A stretch of 49,693 nucleotides of DNA from Rhizobiaceae bacterium CPCC 101076 (GTDB lineage Bacteria > Pseudomonadota > Alphaproteobacteria > Rhizobiales > Methylopilaceae), in contig QDFX01000021.1 in NCBI GenBank assembly GCA_003347645.1, forward strand, positions 1-49,693, given 5' to 3'. This document shows positions 34,951-41,489 of the stretch, piece by piece; the first letter of the stretch is position 1, and each line of letters starts with the position of its first letter. Below the pieces are notes generated by a model. That model searched no databases. It worked only from the letters and a program-made list of their open reading frames with translations, and was not told the origin of the DNA. The position numbers and the translations under genes are program-made.

Positions 34951-35793
34951 TCAGATGATTGATGTTGATGCGTGCATGTCGTTCCTCCCGCGGCCCGACC
35001 GGGCGGCGGCGATGACGACAGGATCGACGTCGATAATCGCGACGTCGCTCGCGGTCCCCTCGCCTGCCGCGAGCACGGTTCCGAACGGATTGATCGCCAA
35101 CGTCAGGCCGTCATGGCGGACATTGCGCCCGAGCACGGTTTCGACGCCCGCTCGCGCGGCGGCGAGCGCATAGACGGCGTTCGCCCGGGCATGACCCTGT
35201 ATCTCGGCGAGATAGAAGCCGTCGGGATCCTGAGGTGCCGGACCGCCGACGAGGACGACGACCAATTCAGCGCCCGACCGCACGGCCGCCTGCCAGCACT
35301 CCGGGAAACGCCGGTCGAAACAGATCAGCACCGCGACCTGCACGCCGCCGAGTTCGAAGCACGCGACATCGCCGACACCGGGCCGGAAATGGTCTGCCTC
35401 GCCGAAGCGTTCGCCGGGTCCGGGCGGCGGCAGGTTCAGCTTCGTCGCCACCTCCGCGATGCTGCCATCGCGCCGAGCGAGAAGCGCCGCGTTGAATGGC
35501 TTCGCATCTGCGTCCGCCAATGCCATGCCGAAGACGATGTCGACGCCGTTCCTGACCGCCTGTCCGGAGGCCCAGCGCGCGGTCGGGCCGTCGATGGGTT
35601 CGGCGAGATGCCCCCAATTGGCCGGATCGTCGCTCGCCACATACGGGCAGGCGAACAGCTCCGGCAGAACGACGAGTTCCGCTCCCAGCTCGGCCAGGCG
35701 AGCGATCGCCTGCTTCGCTTCAGCGAGAGCAGCCGACAGGTCATCACTAGCCGGCCCCGTCGAGGCTGCTGCAACACGTACATACGTGGACAC
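34951..35793 (-). CDS. Carbon-nitrogen hydrolase (nitrilase superfamily amidase)
   Basis: The product has 280 residues. The catalytic triad is Glu45 (VLPELF), Lys118 (ATKLNLP) and Cys158 (LICFDRRFPE), with the second acidic residue near Glu128. Family branches with this spacing include N-carbamoyl-amino acid hydrolases, beta-ureidopropionase and omega-amidase. An N-carbamoyl hydrolase would follow logically from hydantoinase action, but it is encoded in a different unit, 3 bases downstream of an ABC ATPase. It is 18 bases from the amidohydrolase gene. Confidence 0.9.
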   Translation of the reverse strand: MSTYVRVAAASTGPASDDLSAALAEAKQAIARLAELGAELVVLPELFACPYVASDDPANWGHLAEPIDGPTARWASGQAVRNGVDIVFGMALADADAKPFNAALLARRDGSIAEVATKLNLPPPGPGERFGEADHFRPGVGDVACFELGGVQVAVLICFDRRFPECWQAAVRSGAELVVVLVGGPAPQDPDGFYLAEIQGHARANAVYALAAARAGVETVLGRNVRHDGLTLAINPFGTVLAAGEGTASDVAIIDVDPVVIAAARSGRGRNDMHASTSII

Positions 35794-35795
35794 AG

Positions 35796-36584
35796 CTACC
35801 TCGTTTCCTGCTCGGCAAAGGCGCGGTCCACCTCGTCGGCCAGAAGCTCGGCGAACATGTCGCGGTATTCGTGGTAGCGCGGATCACGCGTCGGGCGCGG
35901 CCTCGGAAGATCGATCGGCACGATCGTCTTCACGCGGCCGGGACGTGACGTGAACACCACGACACGATCAGCCAGCGAAACCGCCTCGTCGATCGAATGC
36001 GTGACAAGGATGATCGAGGCCTTGCTGTCACGCCAGATCTGCAGAAGGAAGTCCTGCATCTTGGCGCGCGTCTGTACGTCGAGCGCGGCGAAGGGCTCGT
36101 CCATCATCAGGACGCTTGGGCGCATCGCCAGCGCCCGGGCACAGGCCGCGCGCTGGCGCATGCCGCCCGAAAGCTCGTCCGGCTTCTTGTCGAGCATGTC
36201 GCCGAGACCGACGGAACGCAGGATGTCGGCTGCCATCTCCTTGCGCTTTTGCGGCAGCACGCCCTGGATAGACAGGCCGAATGCGACATTGTCCGCGATC
36301 GTCAGCCAGGGAAAAAGCGAGGCTTCCTGGAAGATCAGGCCACGCTCGGCGGACGGTTCGGTGACGACCCTGCCGTTCTGCTCGATGACGCCGCCAGTCG
36401 TCTCCTCGAGACCGGCGATCATGTAGAGAAGGGTCGATTTTCCACAGCCGGATGGCCCGAGGAAAACGACGAACTCGCCCGGGGCGACATCGAGATCGAA
36501 ATCGCGGAGGGCGATTACCGGGCTGCGCCCTTCAGGCATCCAGGTCTTGGAGACATTGCGGAGCGAGAGTGCCGGACGGGCCAT
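35796..36584 (-). CDS. Nitrate/sulfonate/taurine-type ABC transporter ATP-binding protein
   Basis: The ATG at 36584 shares a base with the permease stop (TGATG), giving 262 residues; the open frame reaches 36650 but that part overlaps the permease. Walker A is GPSGCGKSTLL, signature ELSGGMRQRAACARAL, Walker B VLMMDEPFAALD and switch histidine VTHSIDEAV, all typical of SsuB/TauB/NrtD. It works with the permease and the Tat-exported receptor upstream. The nitrilase gene follows after 3 bases. Confidence 0.94.
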   Translation of the reverse strand: MARPALSLRNVSKTWMPEGRSPVIALRDFDLDVAPGEFVVFLGPSGCGKSTLLYMIAGLEETTGGVIEQNGRVVTEPSAERGLIFQEASLFPWLTIADNVAFGLSIQGVLPQKRKEMAADILRSVGLGDMLDKKPDELSGGMRQRAACARALAMRPSVLMMDEPFAALDVQTRAKMQDFLLQIWRDSKASIILVTHSIDEAVSLADRVVVFTSRPGRVKTIVPIDLPRPRPTRDPRYHEYRDMFAELLADEVDRAFAEQETR

Positions 36585-37474
36585 CACATCGCTCCCTGTC
36601 CAGGAGGCACCCACCACAGCATCTTCTGCTGGATCTTGCGCAGCGCCCAATCGAAGGTGAATCCGAGTACGCCGATGATGACCATCGTGAAGAAGACGAG
36701 CTTCGCGTTGAAGGTCGCGCGCGCCATGCCGGTTATCTGGCCGAGGCCGATCCCGACGCCGACGCTCTCGGCGATCAGCACGACCATCCAGGCCGCGAAG
36801 AGATTGAGCCGCAGCGTCATGAAGAGGCTCGGGAGAATGGCCGGGAGGATGACGCGCCAGAAGGTTTGACGCTCGTTCGCGCCCATGATGCGGGCGACGT
36901 GCAGATAATTTTTCGGAACGCTCGCGATCTGGGCGACAGTCGCCAGCACGATCATGAAGAAGACGGTGACGAAGACGAGGAAGATGGCCGGAACGTCACC
37001 GACGCCAAAGACGAAGATCGCCACCGGAAGCCATGCGACAGGCGAGATCGGCGCTAGCATCAGGATGAGCGGCTGGACCAGATTCCGGAACATCCTGACG
37101 TAGTGAATGAGCGCCCCGCAGAGCACGCCGAGTGCGAAGCCGATCGACAGCCCCGCGACCACGCGGAACGTCGTCCAGCCGATCGTCGTGAGAAGCCCCA
37201 TGATGGCGCTTCCACCACCCTGGCTACCGATCATCCGGGCCTTGTGATCGAAGAAGGTGAGCGTGCGGGCGATGTCCGAGAAGAACATATGGGGCGGCGG
37301 CAGGAGCAACGGATTGATGGCTCCAATCGCCCAGAGGGCCTCCCACATCCCGGCGAAGAGGCCGAGGGACACCAGGCTCCAGCCGATGGACGCCAGCATG
37401 CGGCGCGTGCCCGGCGACAGGGTCGGAACTCTTGCAGCCGGTTTGTCGTCTTGAGAGCCGACAGGAATACTCAT
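36584..37474 (-). CDS. Nitrate/sulfonate/taurine-type ABC transporter permease
   Basis: I give the ATG at 37474 (296 residues). A GTG at 37480 is 6 bases behind GGAG and may be the real start; a TTG at 37492 is less likely. About six membrane helices surround the binding-protein-dependent transport loop VARIMGANERQTFWRVILPA (EAA motif). LAPISPVAWLPVAIFVFG is the usual central helix of SsuC/TauC proteins. The long, polar N terminus (about 35 residues) precedes the first helix. Confidence 0.93.
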   Translation of the reverse strand: MSIPVGSQDDKPAARVPTLSPGTRRMLASIGWSLVSLGLFAGMWEALWAIGAINPLLLPPPHMFFSDIARTLTFFDHKARMIGSQGGGSAIMGLLTTIGWTTFRVVAGLSIGFALGVLCGALIHYVRMFRNLVQPLILMLAPISPVAWLPVAIFVFGVGDVPAIFLVFVTVFFMIVLATVAQIASVPKNYLHVARIMGANERQTFWRVILPAILPSLFMTLRLNLFAAWMVVLIAESVGVGIGLGQITGMARATFNAKLVFFTMVIIGVLGFTFDWALRKIQQKMLWWVPPGQGAM

Positions 37475-37548
37475 CGTCACGTCCGTCTCCAACTTTTAGG
37501 GACTGGTGGCCGCGCCGCCGACATGCGGCGCGGCTGGAGGCGAAGAAC

Positions 37549-38601
37549 TCAGGACTTGAGCTTGAGGCTGTCGTAGAGATCCTTGTTGTCGGCGATCACC
37601 TGCTCGAGGAAGCTCCAGTCGAAGGCTGCCTTGTCGGGCATCTTCTTGACGTAGCCGAGTTCCTTCATCGACTGGCCACGGTCGATGATGAACTGCGTCT
37701 GATTGCGCTGGTCGACGACGATCGGCTGCTTGTTGGAAGCGTTGATCGCTGCCTCCATCGTGGTCTTGTAGTAGGTGCCGACCGTGTCCTTCAGGGCGGT
37801 GTCCTTGTCCTTCTCGGCCTGTGACTGGGCGACCATGAGCGCCTTGATGATTGCCTTCACCGCCTTCGGGTTTTCCTCAAGCAGCGGAGTGCGGGCCGCG
37901 AGCACGCAGTCGGAGTAGCCGGCGCCGTAGAGATCGATGCCGTCGCTGAGGACCTTGGCGCCCGGCACGCTGGTGACGCACTGCGTCGCATAGGGCTCGA
38001 TGTGGCAGATCGCGTCGACCGCGCCGGCGATGAACGCCTGGGCGAGCTCCGGCGAGGTGTTCATGTACTTGATCTGCACGTCGTCGAAGGTGAGGCCAGC
38101 CTTCTTCAGATAGTCGTAGGGCAGCACTTCGAGCGTGTCGGCCTGGAAGGTGCCGAAGCTCTTGCCCTTCAGGTCGGCCGCGGACTTGATGCCGTCCTTG
38201 GCGACGATGATGCACCCCTGCACGCCGCCACCGGCGATGATCTTCACCGGCGCGCCCGCGTCGTAGAGCGTCATGAAGTTCGAGTACGGGATCATCGAGA
38301 TATCGACGAGGCCCGCGCCGAACATGGTCGTGATCTCGGTGTTCGACGGAGTGACGACGAATTCGAGGTCGACGCCATCGGCCTTGGCCAGTCCCCGCTC
38401 CTTGGCGAGGAAGATGCCCATATTGCAGAAGCCCGAGCCGTGGGTCGCCTTGATCGTGGTCGCGGCAAGCGCGGACGTCGGCGTGAGGAGTGCCGCGAGC
38501 GACGGCGGCAGGGCTACGGTCGCCGCAGTGGCGACCACGGAGGACTTGAGAAAATCACGCCGCGAAAAATTGCGGTAAAAGCTGCCATCACGATCGCACA
38601 T
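37549..38601 (-). CDS. Nitrate/taurine-type ABC transporter substrate-binding protein, Tat-exported
   Basis: The ATG at 38601 follows GGAGGGGATA, giving 350 residues; the upstream open frame to 38784 is intergenic. The twin-arginine signal is SRRDFLKSS, with a hydrophobic stretch ending SALA (about residues 1-46). The mature protein has the NMT1/SsuA-like fold: GFCNMGIFLAKERGLAKADG, FGAGLVDISMIPYSNFMTLY and FGTFQADTLEVLPYDYLKKA. Relatives bind nitrate, sulfonates, pyrimidine precursors or riboflavin-like rings. It is the first gene of the leftward unit (nitrilase, amidohydrolase, RidA and so on), so its ligand is probably a ring or amide compound broken down by them. Confidence 0.93.
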   Translation of the reverse strand: MCDRDGSFYRNFSRRDFLKSSVVATAATVALPPSLAALLTPTSALAATTIKATHGSGFCNMGIFLAKERGLAKADGVDLEFVVTPSNTEITTMFGAGLVDISMIPYSNFMTLYDAGAPVKIIAGGGVQGCIIVAKDGIKSAADLKGKSFGTFQADTLEVLPYDYLKKAGLTFDDVQIKYMNTSPELAQAFIAGAVDAICHIEPYATQCVTSVPGAKVLSDGIDLYGAGYSDCVLAARTPLLEENPKAVKAIIKALMVAQSQAEKDKDTALKDTVGTYYKTTMEAAINASNKQPIVVDQRNQTQFIIDRGQSMKELGYVKKMPDKAAFDWSFLEQVIADNKDLYDSLKLKS

Positions 38602-38823
38602 TATCCCCTCCAGCCTCTTCGAGACCGAGTGGACCCCGTTGGGGATGATCCTCACCGTTGAGCCAGCGAGATGACGACGGCGGCTGCCGCGTCGACCTTC
38701 CGGGATCCCGACGATGGGCACGCCAACCCGAAAGAGCAAAGCTCTGCGCTTGCCGTCTAGCAGCAACAAGCGTGCCAACCGCAAATCGGCGTGCTGCTTA
38801 TTTTCACTGGGCGAAATCGGATG

Positions 38824-38853
38824 GAATGCAATTTTAACAGTCAGATTGCATTC
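38824..38853. promoter_or_regulatory. Perfect palindromic operator GAATGCAAT-N12-ATTGCATTC
   Basis: The two 9-base arms are perfect reverse complements, 64 bases before the GntR start and 223 bases before the divergent receptor gene. This is the main feature in the 315-base gap 38602-38916, which otherwise holds only AT-rich promoter-like sequence. It is a likely autoregulatory site of the adjacent FCD-type GntR protein. Confidence 0.65.
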
Positions 38854-38916
38854 AATTTGCGCGTTCTGTCGGCTGGCGAGGTTTTTGCGTTGGAGCCGGT
38901 CAGGGCTGAACGGGGT

Positions 38917-39648
38917 ATGTCAGGCATGGACCAACCGGGACTGAATTCGCGAGCGCGGCGCACGGCAGGCGCGACCTCGATGTCGCGACGAATTCCATTC
39001 GCCCAGCAGGTCGCCGACCGGCTCCGGGATTTGATCGTCAAGGGTGACCTGCCGCCAGGAGGGCGCATCATCGAACGCGCGGTCTGCGAACAATTGTCGG
39101 TATCCCGGACGCCGCTGCGCGAGGCGCTCAAACTGCTGGAGGCCGAGGGACTTGTCGAGATCTCCCAGAACAAGGGCGCCCGCATCATGTCGTTCACCCC
39201 GACGGAGGCGAGCAATTTGTTCGAGGTCATCGCCGGGCTTGAAAGCATGGCTGCGGAACTCGCCGTGGCCCGGCTCTCAGAGAATGATCTCGCCGGTCTG
39301 GAAGACATGCATGAACGCATGTGCGGGCATTATGAAAAGCGGGAGAAGGATGCCTATTTTGCGCTCAACAGCGCAATCCACGACACGATCGTGAAGGCGT
39401 CCGCCAATCCGGTGCTGATCGCCACACACGGCAATCTCATGCTCCGCGCACGCCGTGGACGCTACATGGCCATCATCGATCCCTTCCGCTGGAAAGAGTC
39501 AGTCGGCGAGCATGCGGCGGTCATGGAGGCCTTCCGCGCGAAGGACCCGGAAAAGGCCCGCTCCGTCTGGAAGCGTCACCTGCTCAGGACGGGCGAGACC
39601 GTCTACGGCGTGCTGACGGGGCAGATCGCCGGCGACGCCGCCGACTAA
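38917..39648 (+). CDS. GntR-family (FadR/FCD subfamily) transcriptional regulator (second copy)
   Basis: The start is an ATG at 38917, or at 38926 with better GGGG spacing; 243 residues from the first. An open frame extends back to 38791, but it would run through the operator palindrome. The winged helix-turn-helix (about 25-90) contains FAQQVADRLRDLIVKGDLPP and SRTPLREALKLLEAEGLV. The FCD domain includes the ligand/metal residues in LNSAIHDTIV and VGEHAAVMEAF. It is closely related in design to the GntR protein at 24218. It probably controls its own gene, the divergent importer unit and the downstream racemase pair, through ATTGCATTC-type sites. Confidence 0.92.
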   Translation: MSGMDQPGLNSRARRTAGATSMSRRIPFAQQVADRLRDLIVKGDLPPGGRIIERAVCEQLSVSRTPLREALKLLEAEGLVEISQNKGARIMSFTPTEASNLFEVIAGLESMAAELAVARLSENDLAGLEDMHERMCGHYEKREKDAYFALNSAIHDTIVKASANPVLIATHGNLMLRARRGRYMAIIDPFRWKESVGEHAAVMEAFRAKDPEKARSVWKRHLLRTGETVYGVLTGQIAGDAAD

Positions 39649-39667
39649 GTGCAACTAGAAACCGGAT

Positions 39668-39697
39668 ATTGCGTTCATTTTTTAGATGGCATGCAAT
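39668..39697. promoter_or_regulatory. Palindromic operator ATTGCGTTC-N12-GCATGCAAT upstream of the racemase pair
   Basis: Each arm is one base off the ATTGCATTC/GAATGCAAT motif, and the 12-base spacing equals that of the site at 38824-38853, but with the arms in the opposite order. It lies 32 bases before the racemase start, where a repressor would block transcription. Confidence 0.5.
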
Positions 39698-39728
39698 TTG
39701 ATTGGGCAGCATCAGGAGCGATGCGTCC

Positions 39729-40502
39729 ATGAAAATCCTTCTTCTGAATCCCAATACATCGACCGGCATGACGGATCGGATGGTCGCGACAGCCGCTCCC
39801 TCGCTGGCGCCCGACACCGAACTCGTCGGCATAACCGCGACGCGCGGCTTTCCGTATATCGCCGGTCGTGCCGAGGCCTTGATCGCGGGCGCCATCGCGT
39901 TGGAAATGGTGGCCGAGCACAAGCGAGGCGCAGACGCAATCATCATCGCCGCTTTCGGCGACCCTGGCTTGATCGCCATCCGGGAATTGTTCGACGTGCC
40001 GGTCACGGGCATGGCGGAAGCCGCGATGCTGACCGCCTGCATGGCGGGCGGGCGTTTCGCCATCCTGACTTTCTCGCCCACCCTGTTGCCGTGGTACGAG
40101 GACGCGGTGATCTCGACCGGGCTTTCGGGTCGCTGCGCCGGCGTCCGCGTTCCGACATCCGGCTTCAAGTCGGTGGACTCGGTCCGGGAGGAACTCGAGG
40201 AAGACTTCGTCGCGCTGGCGGACCGCACGATCCGCGAAGACGGCGCGGACGCCATCATCCTCGCGGGCGCGCCACTGTCCGGCCTTGCCTTTCGCATCGC
40301 CGATCGCGTTTCGGTGCCGCTGATCGATCCATTATCGGCAGCCATCGGACAGGCCCAGACGCTTGCCCGGATGAGACCGCGCGCAGCCACCGCAGGTCGC
40401 TTTGCACGTCCCGGTCCAAAGCGGACAGCGGGACTGATGCCGGCCCTTGCGGACTGGATCGAGCATCGCGCCGTCGACGCCGCAGCCAAAGTCGAGCCGT
40501 GA
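39729..40502 (+). CDS. Hydantoin/aspartate racemase family protein lacking both catalytic cysteines (first of pair)
   Basis: The product has 257 residues. It opens MKILLLNPNTSTGMTDRM as Asp/Glu/hydantoin racemases do. The first active-site motif, normally ACFGDPGL or ACFDDPGL, reads AAFGDPGL (Ala75 for Cys). The second, normally LGCAGM, reads LAGAPL (Gly180 for Cys). Without the two cysteines the standard two-base racemisation cannot occur. The subfamily may therefore be a lyase, hydrolase or binding protein. From memory, AAFGDPGL and LAGAPL occur together in other proteins, so this is probably a stable variant, not decay. It lies downstream of the GntR gene behind an operator and is coupled to a second homologue. 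Confidence 0.85.
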   Translation: MKILLLNPNTSTGMTDRMVATAAPSLAPDTELVGITATRGFPYIAGRAEALIAGAIALEMVAEHKRGADAIIIAAFGDPGLIAIRELFDVPVTGMAEAAMLTACMAGGRFAILTFSPTLLPWYEDAVISTGLSGRCAGVRVPTSGFKSVDSVREELEEDFVALADRTIREDGADAIILAGAPLSGLAFRIADRVSVPLIDPLSAAIGQAQTLARMRPRAATAGRFARPGPKRTAGLMPALADWIEHRAVDAAAKVEP

Positions 40503-40507
40503 CAAAG

Positions 40508-41206
40508 ATGGCTTCGCGCCGCCGTATCGTCGTACTCAACCCGAACACCAACGCCTCAACCACCGCCGCGATGGTCGCCCTCGCACGCCAGGCCTGTGGC
40601 GCCAATTTTGAAGTCGACGGCCGGACGGCTCCATTCGGGTCAAGCTTCATCATTGATCAGCAGGAATTGGAGACGTCCGCGACAGCGGTGTCGGAAATGG
40701 CGGCGCAAATCGCGGCCGAACGACCCCGCGAAACCGGACTTATCGTGGCCGCGTTCGGCGACCCTGGGCTGGAGGACGCCCGCCGCTCGTTCGCGGGACC
40801 TGTGGTGGGCATAGGTGAGGCTGGCCTGCTTGCGGGTGCCTTCGGCGGTCGGCCGTTCTCCATTGTGACCTCGACTGCGGGATTGGGCAGTCGCATAGAG
40901 AAAATGGCCGATAACCTCGGCTTGGCGGACCAGCTTCGGTCCGTTCGCCAAACGCCAAGTCACCCGTCACAACTTATCGGAAAGCCCGAACGTCTTTTCG
41001 CCGAGCTTTTGCTTGCCGCCAGGCAAGCCGTGTCCCTGGACGGCGCCCAGACCATTGTGATCGGCGGAGGACCGCTTGCGAGATTTGCGAAAGACATTGA
41101 ACTCGAGTTGGGAGTGCCCGCGATCGATCCCGTTTCCGCGGCGGTAAAAAAGTTGATCTACCAGTGGTCCGACGGGCAGGCCATGCAACCCTGTCCGAGA
41201 ATGTGA
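40508..41206 (+). CDS. Hydantoin/aspartate racemase family protein lacking both catalytic cysteines (second of pair)
   Basis: The ATG at 40508 gives 232 residues. A GTG at 40499 overlaps the upstream stop (GTGA) and would give 235; coupling favours it, but neither has a clear ribosome site. The order is the same as in the upstream protein: RRIVVLNPNTNASTTAAMV, then VAAFGDPGLEDARR, and IVIGGGPLARFA. Cysteine is again absent at both expected active-site positions (Ala and Gly). The two proteins are distant paralogues, so they could form a heteromer or act on two related substrates. No terminator is seen after it; the tRNA gene on the other strand follows after 76 bases. Confidence 0.82.
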   Translation: MASRRRIVVLNPNTNASTTAAMVALARQACGANFEVDGRTAPFGSSFIIDQQELETSATAVSEMAAQIAAERPRETGLIVAAFGDPGLEDARRSFAGPVVGIGEAGLLAGAFGGRPFSIVTSTAGLGSRIEKMADNLGLADQLRSVRQTPSHPSQLIGKPERLFAELLLAARQAVSLDGAQTIVIGGGPLARFAKDIELELGVPAIDPVSAAVKKLIYQWSDGQAMQPCPRM

Positions 41207-41282
41207 CGAGAACCACTGCTGGGCACCGGCTCGCTTGAGTCGACGCTCGGCGGGAGAATCAAAGATAAGCTATTGAAATTAA

Positions 41283-41358
41283 TGGTGCCGCTTGAGGGAT
41301 TCGAACCCCCGACCCCCTCATTACGAATGAGGTGCTCTACCAGCTGAGCTAAAGCGGC
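41283..41358 (-). tRNA. tRNA-Thr (anticodon CGT)
   Basis: A 76-base cloverleaf is present on the minus strand. The acceptor stem is GCCGCTT / AAGCGGC, the D arm contains AGCTCAGCTGGTAGAGC, the anticodon stem is CCTCA / TGAGG with loop TTCGTAA (anticodon CGT, codon ACG), and the T arm contains GGTTCGAATCC. The discriminator is A and CCA is encoded. Confidence 0.98.
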
Positions 41359-41396
41359 GCCGTCGTGCGCCGAAGCGCGCCTTCTCGGCGAGAGGG

Positions 41397-41425
41397 GTGC
41401 TAGACGATACGGCGCCGAATGGCAA
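41397..41425 (-). promoter_or_regulatory. Possible promoter of the tRNA-Thr gene
   Basis: On the minus strand TTGCCA (41425-41420) is followed after 17 bases by TAGCAC (41402-41397), about 38 bases before the mature tRNA. The -35 fit is fair and the -10 fit is weak. Confidence 0.3.
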
Positions 41426-41458
41426 GCCGCAGCGCCGGGCAATCCGGCCCGAATGAGA

Positions 41459-41487
41459 AGGCCGCCAGATAATGGCGGCCTTTTATT
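41459..41487. terminator. Bidirectional terminator-like hairpin between hemY and tRNA-Thr
   Basis: A 10-base stem, AAGGCCGCCA / TGGCGGCCTT, surrounds a short loop. It is followed by TTATT on the plus strand and TTCTC on the minus strand. For the hemY transcript it lies just after the stop codon and could end the haem operon before the tRNA gene. Confidence 0.65.
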
Positions 41488-41489
41488 GA

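Noticed and set aside
33857-35173. 438-codon plus-strand open frame opposite the amidohydrolase and nitrilase
   Set aside because: It covers two genes with intact catalytic residues on the minus strand and shows no domain of its own.
41158-41442. Minus-strand open frame spanning the tRNA-Thr gene
   Set aside because: It translates through a perfect tRNA cloverleaf, so it is not a protein gene.
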